Below, one piece after another: positions 17,982 to 27,289 of a DNA stretch of 64,000 nucleotides. The DNA is taken from contig CAVPFW010000006.1 in assembly GCA_963703855.1 (NCBI GenBank), positions 36,963 through 100,962 on the forward strand, written 5' to 3'. This DNA is from AP-15 sp963703855. Lineage in GTDB: Bacteria; Pseudomonadota; Alphaproteobacteria; ATCC43930; CGMCC-115725. The stretch's first letter is position 1, and every line of letters begins with the position of its first letter. A program made the position numbers and the translations under genes. The notes under the pieces are model-generated. The model worked only from the letters and a program-made list of their open reading frames with translations, ran no database searches and had not been told where the DNA came from.

Positions 17982-18299
17982 ATGGTCGAAAAGCTGGTCG
18001 GCGCCGCGCGCCACGCCGCACTTCACGAGCTCCATGGCTGGGCCGAGGTCGCCGACCGCGACGCGATCCGCAAGAGCTATCATTTCGGCGACTTCTCCGA
18101 GGCCTGGGGCTTTGCCACGCGAATAGCGCTCCTGGCCGAAAAGATGGATCACCACCCCGAGCTGTTCAACGTCTACAACCGGGTCGAGATCGTGCTGTCG
18201 ACCCACGATGTCGAGGGGCTCAGCGAGCGCGACATCAGGCTTGCCCGGGCGATCGACGAGATCGCCCCGGAGCGGGATCGCCGCCCGCCCCTGCCCTGA
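17982..18299 (+). CDS. phhB: 4a-hydroxytetrahydrobiopterin dehydratase (pterin-4a-carbinolamine dehydratase)
   Basis: A 105-residue protein that dehydrates 4a-hydroxytetrahydropterin, recycling the cofactor of aromatic amino acid hydroxylases. The family signature is present as EKMDHHPELFNVYNRVEIVL followed by STHD and GLSERDIRLARAID; the paired histidines and the Asp form the active site. The start MVEKLV has GGAGAG just upstream. It is divergent from the metallopeptidase gene, and its last 65 bp overlap the end of the convergent DMT permease gene. No phenylalanine hydroxylase is in the window. Confidence 0.93.
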   Translation: MVEKLVGAARHAALHELHGWAEVADRDAIRKSYHFGDFSEAWGFATRIALLAEKMDHHPELFNVYNRVEIVLSTHDVEGLSERDIRLARAIDEIAPERDRRPPLP

Positions 18300-19287
18300 C
18301 CGCCATCTCGACCGCGCCCCGCGGCGGCGCGGCCGGCGCGCCGGCGGGCTCACCTTCCTCGGGGTGCGGCGCCTGCCGGGCCGCCAGCGCCGCGCGGTTG
18401 AGCCGCGACAGCTGCGCCTCGCGATAGGCGATGTACAAGGTCGAGCCGACGATGATCAGCGCACCCGAGAGGGTGTATCGGTCGGGCAGCTCGGCGAACG
18501 CGAAGTAGCCGATGACCCCGGCGAACAGCAGCCGACTGTAGTCGATCGGCGCCACCGCGGTCAGCTCGCCGATCGCATAGGCGCGCACCTGAAAAAACTG
18601 ACCGATCGCGCCCAGGCTGCCGACGAGGGCGAGCAGCCAGAGCTCGTCCGGGGACAGCGGGCGCCACACGAGCCAGGCCGGGACCGCGGTCAGGACCGAC
18701 GAAAACAGGCCGAAATAGACCAGGACGGTCAACGCCAACTCGGTCGCCGACAGGCGTTTGATCAAGGTCGTCGACAGCGCCGCCAGAAAGGCTCCGAACA
18801 GCCCGACCAGGGCGGCTTCGTCGATCGCTCCGCGGTCGGGCCGGACCATGACGACGACCCCGATAAATCCGGCTAGGGTGGCCAAGCCGCGCCGCCAGCG
18901 CACCGTTTCGCCGAGCAGGAAGATCGCGGTCAGGATCATGAACAGCGGGGCGGTAAAGCTGATCGCGGTCGAATCGGTCAGCGGCAGCCGGGTCGTCGCG
19001 TAGAAGCCGGCGACCATCGCCCCGACGCCGACCGCGCCGCGCAGAAAATGGCCCCAGGGATGGATCGTGCGGAAAGCATGGCGGCCCTTTTCCAGCAGGA
19101 CGAAAGGCAGGATCGCCAAAAACCCGAACAGGCAGCGAAAAAACGCGATCTGGAAGCTGTCGAGACGCTGACCCAGCAGCTTGACCAATGCGCCCATGAT
19201 CGAGAACAGCAGCGAGCCGCCGGCCATCAGCATCGCCGCGCGGGCGGCCGGCGACAGGCGCCCCCAGAATTCGCGGGCGAAGCTCAT
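18235..19287 (-). CDS. EamA/DMT-superfamily permease
   Basis: A 350-residue inner-membrane protein with about ten hydrophobic segments in two EamA repeats (for example AAMLMAGGSLLFSIMGALVK, then AFFRCLFGFLAILPFVLLE, and in the second half SLGAIGQFFQVRAYAIGE). The repeat junction has PLFMILTAIFLLGETVRWRR, the typical E near the end of TM4. Substrates of this family range from amino acids to metabolites and cannot be predicted here. The C-terminal 45 residues are Pro/Ala/Arg-rich and overlap the dehydratase gene convergently. Confidence 0.88.
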   Translation of the reverse strand: MSFAREFWGRLSPAARAAMLMAGGSLLFSIMGALVKLLGQRLDSFQIAFFRCLFGFLAILPFVLLEKGRHAFRTIHPWGHFLRGAVGVGAMVAGFYATTRLPLTDSTAISFTAPLFMILTAIFLLGETVRWRRGLATLAGFIGVVVMVRPDRGAIDEAALVGLFGAFLAALSTTLIKRLSATELALTVLVYFGLFSSVLTAVPAWLVWRPLSPDELWLLALVGSLGAIGQFFQVRAYAIGELTAVAPIDYSRLLFAGVIGYFAFAELPDRYTLSGALIIVGSTLYIAYREAQLSRLNRAALAARQAPHPEEGEPAGAPAAPPRGAVEMAVRAGAGGDPAPGRSRRSPGQA

Positions 19288-19439
19288 CGCCGGGGTGTCA
19301 TCGAAGCAATCCGCCGAGCCATCCCCGAGCCGCGATGGGGCGGCGTCGGCCGGGCACGATCAGTGCGCAAATCCGGCGCGGCATCGGCGCGCGGTCGCCG
19401 CGGCGCCGGACGGACCGCGCAAATGCCCGCCGGCGACGA

Positions 19440-19982
19440 TCAATGCAGCGGGACCGTAAAGACGATCGTGGCCATTTCCTCGCCCGGATTCACCTTGCCG
19501 ATCCCGGCATTCGACATGTGATAAAAGGCGACCCCAAGGCGGCGTAGATTGGCGAAGCGATAGTCGAGCTCGGCGCCGGATCGGAACTCCCACCAGGATC
19601 CCAGATTGATGCCGGTCCCGGGGGTGTAATATCCGGCGGCGACGTTCGGGTTCAGGATCCAGTTGTCGAAGAAGTGAACGTCAAAGCCGAACCCGAAATA
19701 GCCGTAAAAGCCGCCTTTGCCGGTCCCGGACGCGCCGACGAACGGCGAGAGCACCCACAGCACGTCGCCGAAGCGGTATTCGCTCCACAACAGCCCCGCG
19801 GTGCCGTGGCCCGGCTTTTTCTTGTCGGGCAGCACGTCGAACGCGCCGCCGCCGAGCGCGATGCGCGGCGGATCGTCGGGCGAGCCCAACGTGACCTGCG
19901 CGGCGGCCGGCCGTGCGGCCAAGACCGCGAAGGTCAGCAGTGCGGCTGTCGCGGCGTGGCCGGCGGCTCTTCGTATGCTCAA
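19440..19982 (-). CDS. pagL: Lipid A 3-O-deacylase (PagL-like acyloxyacyl hydrolase)
   Basis: A 180-residue outer-membrane beta-barrel that removes the 3-O acyl chain from lipid A. The C-terminal part has FYHMSNAGIGKVNPGEEM: H155, S157 and E169 match the PagL catalytic triad, with the same 12-residue Ser-to-Glu spacing. Residues 1-29 form a signal peptide ending in ARPAAAQ. I chose a TTG start because AGGAG lies 6 nt before it and the signal peptide begins there; upstream in-frame ATGs give an implausible leader. Alternating aromatic strands such as GFYGYFGFGFDVHFF fit an eight-stranded barrel. Confidence 0.85.
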   Translation of the reverse strand: MSIRRAAGHAATAALLTFAVLAARPAAAQVTLGSPDDPPRIALGGGAFDVLPDKKKPGHGTAGLLWSEYRFGDVLWVLSPFVGASGTGKGGFYGYFGFGFDVHFFDNWILNPNVAAGYYTPGTGINLGSWWEFRSGAELDYRFANLRRLGVAFYHMSNAGIGKVNPGEEMATIVFTVPLH

Positions 19983-20082
19983 ATCGTTCTCCTGCTGGCT
20001 GCCCCAAGGTCCGCGGCGGAGCCTGGTTCGCGGCGCTGAACCATGCCCGACAACCGAACCGAAGTCGAATGGCGCCGCCCCC

Positions 20083-21915
20083 TCAGGGCGAGAGCCGGGT
20101 AAAGCCGCTGGGGCCGAATTGGAGACGCACGGCGCCGTAGACGACGTTGCGGGTGGCAGCGGCCTCGACATCGGCGGTCAAATTGTCGCCGACCCGGAAC
20201 TCGAGGTTCTGCCAATTGCGGAAAGGACGAATCGCCCACCCGGCATCGGTCTCGAACAGGCGCAGCGCCGAGGTCTGCCGAGCGGTCGCCTGCATGTCGG
20301 CGTAAACATAAGATTCGAACCACGGGATCGGCAGGTCTCGCGCCAGATAGGCGTGGGCGAAGGGTCCGGGCCTGAAGCTCGCGCCGTTGCCGCCGACCAG
20401 ATCCTCGGTCGGGAGGTAGCCGACGCCGATATAGCTCGAACGCCCGACATCATAGGGGTCGGCCGTGGAAAAGTAGTACCGGCCTTCGGCCCTGACCCCT
20501 TGCTTGCCGCCGGCCGGCTCGGTCAGCGAGATGCCCCGGTTGAGGTTGTTCAGGGCATAGACCGATCCGCGCAGCTCGAACGAATCGAAAAAGTTCCAGG
20601 CCAGGCCCAGCTCCGAATCCATCTCCCGCTTGCTGAAATCGAAGGAGCCCTGGTTGGTGTTGGTGATGCCCGCGCCCGAATGCTGCCCCCAGAAGGTGCC
20701 GTCCCAAAACACATACAGCTCCTTCTTCGGCATCAGGCCGAGGTTCAGCTCGCTGGTGATGGCGAAGATCGGGGTGAACGGCACCCCGTTCGGGCCCATG
20801 TGGCTGCCCGTTGCATAAACCGGGAGCCCGACGACGCCCCAGGCCTCCGGCCAGGACCACGATCCGAGGTCTCCGGCCGATGCGCCGCCCGCCCCTCCGC
20901 TCGGCTGGCCGGTGCCAAAAGCGAGCCGAACCGCTCCATAGACGAGGTTTTTCGTCATATGGGCCTGAAGGTCGTCGACCAGTTTGTCGCCGATGCGAAA
21001 TTCAAGGCTCTGGCGATCGGCGAGCGGGCGGATGGCGAGGCCCATATCCAAATCCACCAGACGCGGCGTCGCCGCATCCTGGGCGGTCATCTGAGCGCCG
21101 CCGTAGAGATACGACCGAAACGGCGTCGGCAGGTCCGCGGTGGCGTATCCATGGACGAACAGCCCGGGCCGGAAGCTCTGGCCGTTGTTCCCGACCAGAT
21201 CCTTTGTCGGGTAATAGCCGAGGCCGACGAAGGACAGCCGGCCGATGTCATAAGCGTCGACCGGATAATTGTAAGGCAGGCCGAAATAATAGCGGTTTTC
21301 GAGAGCGAGCCCGTCCTTGTAGCCGTTGGGGCTGGCGGGCGAGGTGCCGCGGTTGAGATTGTTGAGCGAGTAACCCCAAACCCGCAGCTCGAGGGAATCG
21401 AAGTAATTCCACGCCAACCCGAAATTGGCGTCCAGCTCGCGCTGGCTCTTGCCCGATGCGGTGGCCGCGGTGCGCTGCACCCAAAAGCCGTTCTGCAGGA
21501 AAAGGTAGAGCTGCTTGTCCGGCAACAGCCCGAAATTCAGATCGGAATCGAGCCCGACCAGCGGGTCGAAGGAAAATCCATTGGGGGCTTCGCGGCTGCC
21601 GGTCGCGTACCCGGTCACCCCGATTACCCCCCACGCGGCTGGACCGGCGGTCCCCGGAGGCAGGCAAGGCTCGCTCGGCGTCAACCCGTCCGCGCCCCCC
21701 ACCGTCTGGGCCGGCGTCGCACATTCCACGGTCGGCGGAGCCGCGGGCGCAGGGCCCCCCGCCAGCGCCGGCGACTGCGCGGCGCCGGCCGATGCCATCG
21801 CCCACAACGCGAATTTGCCGAGCCCGCGGAGAGCGGTTCTGAGGCCGTTCGGCTCTGTCGCTGGAATCGGGCCGCACTCCCCGAGCGGTGGTGACCGTTG
21901 GATGTTGGCCCGCAT
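20083..21915 (-). CDS. Putative outer-membrane beta-barrel protein with internal duplication
   Basis: A 610-residue exported protein. After a signal-like leader (ALWAMASAGAAQSPALAGG) come two homologous halves of about 270 residues. Each begins (A/E)AWGV(I/V)G and YATGS, continues LNFGLLPDKQLYLF or LNLGLMPKKELYVF, has LAWN(Y/F)FDS(L/F)ELR and NNLNRG, and ends (L/V)VYGAVRL(A/Q)FG. Alternating aromatic strands suggest two barrels or one large barrel formed by duplication. Its function is unknown. It lies 100 bp upstream of pagL on the same strand, so both may belong to an envelope-remodelling unit. Confidence 0.7.
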   Translation of the reverse strand: MRANIQRSPPLGECGPIPATEPNGLRTALRGLGKFALWAMASAGAAQSPALAGGPAPAAPPTVECATPAQTVGGADGLTPSEPCLPPGTAGPAAWGVIGVTGYATGSREAPNGFSFDPLVGLDSDLNFGLLPDKQLYLFLQNGFWVQRTAATASGKSQRELDANFGLAWNYFDSLELRVWGYSLNNLNRGTSPASPNGYKDGLALENRYYFGLPYNYPVDAYDIGRLSFVGLGYYPTKDLVGNNGQSFRPGLFVHGYATADLPTPFRSYLYGGAQMTAQDAATPRLVDLDMGLAIRPLADRQSLEFRIGDKLVDDLQAHMTKNLVYGAVRLAFGTGQPSGGAGGASAGDLGSWSWPEAWGVVGLPVYATGSHMGPNGVPFTPIFAITSELNLGLMPKKELYVFWDGTFWGQHSGAGITNTNQGSFDFSKREMDSELGLAWNFFDSFELRGSVYALNNLNRGISLTEPAGGKQGVRAEGRYYFSTADPYDVGRSSYIGVGYLPTEDLVGGNGASFRPGPFAHAYLARDLPIPWFESYVYADMQATARQTSALRLFETDAGWAIRPFRNWQNLEFRVGDNLTADVEAAATRNVVYGAVRLQFGPSGFTRLSP

Positions 21916-22214
21916 TGCTGACACCCGCCTCACTCGATCGCGTGATCGCGCACCGGCCATGGCAGCTCAGTCGGGTCTATAGTCTCGGATGGTCGATTTC
22001 GCGCAGACCGGCAGCGAGGCTGACGTTAGATGGCCGCCGGTATAATCGTTGAGCGGGAACAAGGCCAGCATGAAAGCAGTCGGACAAGCTGCGGCCAGAT
22101 CGCTGACCCGCCGGTTCCAATCCGCCGCATTACCGGAGCCGGCCTCCAGGTTCGGCTCAGCGCGGACGACCGCGCTGCGCCGGAACCGACGGTGGGCGAA
22201 TTTGCCGCCGTCCC

Positions 22215-23174
22215 CTACCAGCGCGACCGCTGCTTCATGCGCTCGGTCGCCATCACCAGTTGCTCGCGGATGCCGGGCTCCATCGCCGAGTGGCCGGCGT
22301 CGGGAACGATCACGTATTCCGCCTCGGGCCAGGCGCGGGCGAGCTCGTCGGCGCTGCCGACCGGGCATACCATGTCATAGCGCCCCTGCACGATGATCCC
22401 CGGCAGGCGGCGGATCGGCCCGATCCTGGCGATCAGGTCCCGCTCTCCGGCGAACAGGTGGCGGCTGAAAAAATGCGCCTCGATCCGCGCCAGCCCGAGG
22501 GCGAGCCGCTCCTCGCCGAAGGCCGCGACGGTTTCGGGGTTCGGCAGCAAGGTCGAGCAGGCGCCCTCGTAGGTGCCCCAAGCCCGCGCCGCCGGCATAT
22601 GAACCGCCGGGTCGGGATCGAGCAGGCGCCGGTAATAGGCGGCGAGAATGTCGCCGCGTTCGCGCTCGGGCAGAAAACCCGAGAAGGCCCGCCAGACCTC
22701 GGGAAAAACCCGCCGGACGCCGTAGAGAAACCAGTCGATCTCGTCGGCCCGGCACAAGAAAATCCCGCGCAGCACCAGCCCGGCGCAACGCCCCGGATGG
22801 GTCTCGGCATAATCGAGCGCCAGGGTCGAGCCCCAGGAGCCGCCGAAGACGAGACATTTCTCGATCCCGAGCTCGCTGCGCAGGCGCTCGATGTCGCGGA
22901 CCAGATCGGAGGGCGAATTGTCGCGCGTCTCGCCGAGCGGGGTCGAGCGGCCGGCGCCGCGCTGATCGTAGATCACGATCCGCCAATGATCGGGATCGAA
23001 AAAGCGGCGATGGACCGCGGTAGCCCCCGCCCCCGGTCCGCCGTGCAGAAACAGCGCCGGCGCGCCACCGGGGTTCCCCGATTCCTCCCAATACATCGTG
23101 TGCCGCGCGTCGAGGCGCAGGGCGCCCGTCCGGTAGGGCTCGATCGGCGGATAGAGTTCGCGGCGGTTCGACAT
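22215..23174 (-). CDS. pip: Proline iminopeptidase (alpha/beta hydrolase, peptidase S33)
   Basis: A 319-residue cytoplasmic enzyme that cleaves N-terminal proline from peptides. It has the oxyanion loop LFLHGGPGAGAT, the nucleophile elbow VFGGSWGSTLALDYAE (Ser), YDQRGAGRSTP, the cap-domain glutamates in SGFLPERERGD, the Asp in VQGRYDMVCP and the His in VPDAGHSAMEP. Length and order match PIP closely, including the LYPPIEPYRTGALRLD opening. It is transcribed alone, convergent with nothing nearby. Confidence 0.95.
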   Translation of the reverse strand: MSNRRELYPPIEPYRTGALRLDARHTMYWEESGNPGGAPALFLHGGPGAGATAVHRRFFDPDHWRIVIYDQRGAGRSTPLGETRDNSPSDLVRDIERLRSELGIEKCLVFGGSWGSTLALDYAETHPGRCAGLVLRGIFLCRADEIDWFLYGVRRVFPEVWRAFSGFLPERERGDILAAYYRRLLDPDPAVHMPAARAWGTYEGACSTLLPNPETVAAFGEERLALGLARIEAHFFSRHLFAGERDLIARIGPIRRLPGIIVQGRYDMVCPVGSADELARAWPEAEYVIVPDAGHSAMEPGIREQLVMATERMKQRSRW

Positions 23175-23327
23175 CGCTGCCGAGTGTAGGAGGCCGGGCG
23201 GCGATCACATAGCCCCTAAAGCGCGTCGCATCCCTGCAATCAGATTGGCTTCGACCCGTGCCGGGCAGCCGCTCGCGGCAGGCGAACAGGCGCCGGCTTC
23301 ATGCCCGGTCCGGACAGGCCGCGCGCA

Positions 23328-24101
23328 TCAGCGAAGCTCGGAAACCTGCTCGCGATCGGCGCCGCCGGCGACGTCGATCTCTTTGGCCAGCTTGTTCGCC
23401 ATCGCGTCGGCGAAGGAGTTGAAATCCTTGACCACGATCAGAAAGGCGTTAGGCCCGCCGATCACGTTCTGGCGATAGTAATTCGGCAGGCCGCCGGGCG
23501 GCGAGGTGTGGGCTGAATAGCCGAGGTTGGGCTTGTCGTTGATGATCGCCAGCCCGTTGATGGTGATGCCGGCGGCGACCGCCTGATCGCGGGCTTCGGT
23601 CAGCGGCCGGCCCGAATTGCTGGTGCCGTCGCCCGAAACATCGACGATGCGGCGCGCCGTCGGCCACCTCGCCTTGGCGAAATACGCTTTGGCAAAGTCG
23701 ATCGCCGCGCTGATCGAGGTGCGTCCGGTAAAAGACCGCGGCGCCTTGAGGATCGCGGCCGCGGCGCCGCCGCCATCCTCCTCGTCGCGGATCTCGGTCC
23801 AGTCGAGAACGACCTGCTGATCCTCCTCCCCCGACCACTCGATAAAAGACACGCCGATCGCCCCGCTTTTCGTCGCGTGAATGGCCTTGAGCACGCGCGG
23901 GTCGCTCAACGCCGCGGCGTAGCCCTTGCGCTGCAGCTCGAACTCGCCGTCGTCGATGCTGCGCGAGACATCGGCGGCCAGCACCACCTCGAGCTCGACG
24001 CCGTGGGCCTCCAGCCCACGGGCTTGTCCGGTGGGGGCGCGCGCCGCGCCGATCGACAAAACCAACGCCAGGAGTGCGACGGCGGCGAGCACGGGTCTCA
24101 T
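23328..24101 (-). CDS. DUF1194 / VWA-like secreted protein
   Basis: A 257-residue protein with a signal peptide (VLAAVALLALVLSIGAARA) and a von Willebrand A-type fold: VVLAADVSRSIDDGEF is a metal-ion-dependent adhesion site of the D-x-S-x-S type, with FTGRTSISAAIDFAKAYF and VDVSGDGTSNSG completing it. This matches DUF1194, a mainly alphaproteobacterial family of unknown role, possibly in extracytoplasmic protein binding. The start MRPVLAAV has GGGAGGAAGCCCG upstream. It is divergent from the TonB-dependent receptor, so the operator between them could affect both. Confidence 0.88.
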   Translation of the reverse strand: MRPVLAAVALLALVLSIGAARAPTGQARGLEAHGVELEVVLAADVSRSIDDGEFELQRKGYAAALSDPRVLKAIHATKSGAIGVSFIEWSGEEDQQVVLDWTEIRDEEDGGGAAAAILKAPRSFTGRTSISAAIDFAKAYFAKARWPTARRIVDVSGDGTSNSGRPLTEARDQAVAAGITINGLAIINDKPNLGYSAHTSPPGGLPNYYRQNVIGGPNAFLIVVKDFNSFADAMANKLAKEIDVAGGADREQVSELR

Positions 24102-24228
24102 CGGGCTTCCTCCCGGTTCGAGGCGGCGGAAGATAGGACGACAGCCGGCAGCGCGGAAGGGCTTCACGCAACCGGCTCGGGTTCTCCCGTAAACGGTTCA
24201 TAGGCGGTTGCGGACCGGTCGTGGTGAC

Positions 24229-24243
24229 TGTTATGATATAACA
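24229..24243. promoter_or_regulatory. Zur-like operator palindrome
   Basis: TGTTAT-GAT-ATAACA is a perfect 6-bp inverted repeat with a 3-bp spacer. It sits 55 bp before the TonB-dependent receptor ATG in an otherwise G+C-rich region. It matches the core of the proteobacterial Zur box (ATGTTAT-n3-ATAACAT). The call is by eye; a Fur- or MntR-family site cannot be excluded. Confidence 0.6.
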
Positions 24244-24297
24244 TAATATCGGAGCTCGCCGGGGAGCTGCTCCGCGCCGATCGAAGCGAGGCACTCG

Positions 24298-26553
24298 ATG
24301 ATCAACCGCATCTTTGCGGGAGCATGGCGCGCGGCCGCGGTTCCCTCGCTGGTCCTAGCGACAATCGTCATTTCCGGCGACGCCGCGGCACAGGGCGGCC
24401 CTGTCCTGCTGACGGGACTGCCGCTCGGCACCACCGATTCCGGCGAGCAGGATGGGTCGGTCGTCGCGGCCGGTTCTGCGGGAACCGCCGCGCAAGCCAC
24501 GCCCGCGTTGCAAGGCGGCGGCGTTTCGCTCGATCTCGACATTGTTGCCAAGGAGCTCGACATCGCCCGTCAGCAGATCGAGCCGAGCCTCGGCGCCAGC
24601 GTCTATGATTTCGGCCGGCAGGCGATCCAAACCCAGCCGCAGGGCGACAACCAGCCGCTGAACCGGCTGCTGCTGCAAGCTCCCGGCGTTGTCCAGGATT
24701 CGTTCGGCCAGCTCCACGTCCGCGGCGACCATGCCAATCTGCAATTCCGCCTGAACGGGATCATCCTGCCCGAGGGCATCAACGTCTTCGGCCAGGTGCT
24801 GCAAACCCGGCTCGCCAATTCGGTGTCGCTGATCACCGGCGCATTGCCGGCGGAGTACGGGTTGCGCACCGCCGGGATCATCGACATCCAAACCAAGACC
24901 GGGACCTTGGACCCGGGTGGCAGCTTCACTCTCTATGGCGGCCAGCAATCGACGTTCCAGCCGAGCGCGGAATGGGGCGGCCGGGTCGGCCAGGTCGATT
25001 ATTACGTGACCGGCGAAGTCCTGCACGATGCCGACGGCATCGAGAACCCGGCTGCTACCTTCAACCCGATCCACGACATCTCGACACAGCCGCGCGGCTT
25101 CGCCTATGTCAGCGGCATCATCGACCCGACAACCCGCATAACCTCGATTTTCGGCGTCTCGCGCAGCGAGTTCCAGATCCCCAACAATCCCAGCCAAGCC
25201 CCGAGCCTCGGGCTGACCGTCGACGGCATCGGCAATTTCAACTCCGCGCTGCTCAACGAAAACCAGCGCCAGATCACCGATTACGGGATCGTCGCCCTGC
25301 AGAAGCAAGTCAACGCGCTCAATTTCCAGGTTTCCGCCGTAACCCGCTACAGCAGCCTTTATTTTTCGCCCGATCCGCTCGGTGATCTGTTGTTCAACGG
25401 CATCGCCCAGACCGCCACTCGAAACAGCGTCGCCAACGGCTTGCAGGGCGACGGCAGCTATCGCATCTCCGATGCCAACACCGTTCGCAGCGGCTTTTAC
25501 ATACAGCGAGAGCGTACCTCGTCCTCGACCAATTCGGACGTCCTGCCGGTCGATGCGAGCGGCATGCAGACCGGCGACGAGCCGCTGACGATCTTCAATT
25601 CGAGCGCCGCCATCGGCTGGCTCTACAGCTATTATCTGCAGGACGAATGGAAACCGGTGCCGACCGTGACGGTCAATTTCGGCGGGCGTTTCGACCAGAT
25701 GGCCGAGTACGTCAACGGGCGGCAATTGAGCCCGCGCGTCAATGTGGTGTGGCAACCGATCCCCTCGACAACCTTCACCGCCGGCTATGCCCGCTATTTC
25801 GTGCCGCCGCCCTACGAGCTGATCGCGCCGACGACCGTTTCTCTATTGGCCGATACGAGTGCTGCCCCAGCCGTCACCCTCGATTCGCGGGCCAAGCCCG
25901 AACGCGACCATTATTTCGACGTGAGCGGCACCCAGGCGATCCTGCCCGGGCTCAAGGCCGGCATCGACGCCTATTACAAGATTGCCAGCAACCTTATCGA
26001 CGAAGGCCAGTTCGGTGCGCCGATCATTCTGACCCCGTTCAACTACCAGAAGGGGCTCGTCGACGGCGTCGAGCTGACCCTGAGCTACGAGATCGACAAT
26101 TGGTCGTTCTACGGCAATCTCGCAGCGTCGAAGGCGCTCGGCAAAGGCATCACCTCGGCGCAATTCAATTTCTCTCCCGATGACCTGGCGTATATCGCCA
26201 ACCATTACATCCACCTCGACCACGACCAGACCTACACCGAGTCGGCCGGGATCAAATACCGGTTCGCCAAGACCAGGACCTTGATCTCGGCGGACCTGAC
26301 TGCCGGCAGCGGGCTGCGCGCCACCACCGGCGCGATCCCGAACGGCAGCAGCCTGCGCGGCTATCAGCAGGTGAATTTGAGCATCGTGCAGCCGGTCGAA
26401 ACCGGGATCTACCGGGGGCTCGAACTCCGTTTCGACATAATCAATCTGTTCGATCAGGTCTATGAGATCCGCAACGGCACCGGGATCGGCGTCGGGGCGC
26501 CGCAGTTCGGACCGCGCCGCACCATCCTCGCCGGGATCACCCAGCGCTTCTAG
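24298..26553 (+). CDS. TonB-dependent outer-membrane receptor (candidate zinc receptor)
   Basis: A 751-residue receptor. A signal peptide ends near GDAAAQ. The plug domain (about 100-200) has LLLQAPGVVQDSFGQLHVRG, then NLQFRLNGIILPEG and GALPAEYGLRTAGIIDIQTK. The 22-strand barrel includes YYLQDEWKPVPTVTVNFGGR and ends in ILAGITQRF with the terminal Phe needed for assembly. It lies behind a Zur-like palindrome and directly before its own exbB-exbD-tonB genes, so a dedicated zinc or zincophore importer is the simplest reading. The extracellular loops are not conspicuously His-rich as in ZnuD, so the substrate is uncertain. Confidence 0.9.
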   Translation: MINRIFAGAWRAAAVPSLVLATIVISGDAAAQGGPVLLTGLPLGTTDSGEQDGSVVAAGSAGTAAQATPALQGGGVSLDLDIVAKELDIARQQIEPSLGASVYDFGRQAIQTQPQGDNQPLNRLLLQAPGVVQDSFGQLHVRGDHANLQFRLNGIILPEGINVFGQVLQTRLANSVSLITGALPAEYGLRTAGIIDIQTKTGTLDPGGSFTLYGGQQSTFQPSAEWGGRVGQVDYYVTGEVLHDADGIENPAATFNPIHDISTQPRGFAYVSGIIDPTTRITSIFGVSRSEFQIPNNPSQAPSLGLTVDGIGNFNSALLNENQRQITDYGIVALQKQVNALNFQVSAVTRYSSLYFSPDPLGDLLFNGIAQTATRNSVANGLQGDGSYRISDANTVRSGFYIQRERTSSSTNSDVLPVDASGMQTGDEPLTIFNSSAAIGWLYSYYLQDEWKPVPTVTVNFGGRFDQMAEYVNGRQLSPRVNVVWQPIPSTTFTAGYARYFVPPPYELIAPTTVSLLADTSAAPAVTLDSRAKPERDHYFDVSGTQAILPGLKAGIDAYYKIASNLIDEGQFGAPIILTPFNYQKGLVDGVELTLSYEIDNWSFYGNLAASKALGKGITSAQFNFSPDDLAYIANHYIHLDHDQTYTESAGIKYRFAKTRTLISADLTAGSGLRATTGAIPNGSSLRGYQQVNLSIVQPVETGIYRGLELRFDIINLFDQVYEIRNGTGIGVGAPQFGPRRTILAGITQRF

Positions 26554-26602
26554 CCGGTACAATTCCGGCGTCTTCGATCGAACAATCCGCAGAGGCCCTC
26601 CC

Positions 26603-27286
26603 GTGAACGATTCCGCCGCGTCCCTCTCGGTCGTCAGCCTGTTCCTGCATGCCGACATCGTCGTCAAGGGGGTGCTGGTGCTGCTGCTCGCCGCCTCGGT
26701 GTGGAGCTGGGCGGTGATCATCGACAAATTGTGGCGCCTCGCCGCGGTCAGCCGATCGGCGCGCAGCCACGAGGCGCGGGCGGCGGCCGCGCATTCGGCG
26801 CCCGAGCTGCTGGCGGCATCGGGCGAGAGCGCGGCCCGGGACCCGGCCGGCCTGGTGCTGTCGGCCGGCTGGGCCGAGAGCACTGAAGCGACGCCGCCCA
26901 CCCCGGAAACCGCCGGCGAACGGCGCGAGCGCATCGAGCGGGCGATGCGGCTCGCGTTGAACGCCGAGCTGCGCCGCCTCGAGGCGCGGCTGCCGTTTCT
27001 GGCGACGCTCGGCTCGGCGGCGCCGTTCATCGGCCTGTTCGGCACGGTATGGGGGATCATGCGCAGCTTTGCCGGCATTGCCGCGGCCAACAACACCAGC
27101 CTCGCGGTGGTGGCGCCAGGGATCGCCGAAGCTCTGTTCGCCACCGCGATGGGGCTCGCCGCGGCGATCCCGGCGGTCGTCGCCTACAACAAGATCACCG
27201 TCGACCTCGGACGCTTCGCCGGGCGCATGCAGGGGCTGATCGGGCGCTCCGGCAGCCTGCTTTCGCGCGTCCCGTCGGAGACTTGA
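26603..27286 (+). CDS. exbB: ExbB/TolQ-family proton channel protein
   Basis: A 227-residue inner-membrane protein of the MotA/TolQ/ExbB family. It has an N-terminal membrane segment (VVKGVLVLLLAASVWSWAVI), a long cytoplasmic loop, and the paired C-terminal helices FLATLGSAAPFIGLFGTVWG and ALFATAMGLAAAIPAVVAYN that line the proton path. The GTG start is chosen because AGAGG lies 7 nt before it and the protein then begins with the usual short periplasmic tail. It sits 49 bp after the receptor gene and 3 bp before exbD. Confidence 0.92.
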   Translation: MNDSAASLSVVSLFLHADIVVKGVLVLLLAASVWSWAVIIDKLWRLAAVSRSARSHEARAAAAHSAPELLAASGESAARDPAGLVLSAGWAESTEATPPTPETAGERRERIERAMRLALNAELRRLEARLPFLATLGSAAPFIGLFGTVWGIMRSFAGIAAANNTSLAVVAPGIAEALFATAMGLAAAIPAVVAYNKITVDLGRFAGRMQGLIGRSGSLLSRVPSET

Positions 27287-27289
27287 GGC

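Noticed and set aside
22049..22396. Plus-strand frames downstream of the duplicated OMP gene
   Set aside because: Ser/Arg-rich, no ribosome site, and mostly antisense to the proline iminopeptidase gene end.
23328..24101. DUF1194 VWA protein as the partner of the MoxR ATPase
   Set aside because: It has a signal peptide and is 25 kb from the MoxR gene, whereas MoxR partners are normally adjacent and cytoplasmic or membrane-bound.
24355..25755. Long minus-strand frame inside the TonB-dependent receptor
   Set aside because: Antisense artefact; the plus strand has full receptor motifs and a signal peptide.
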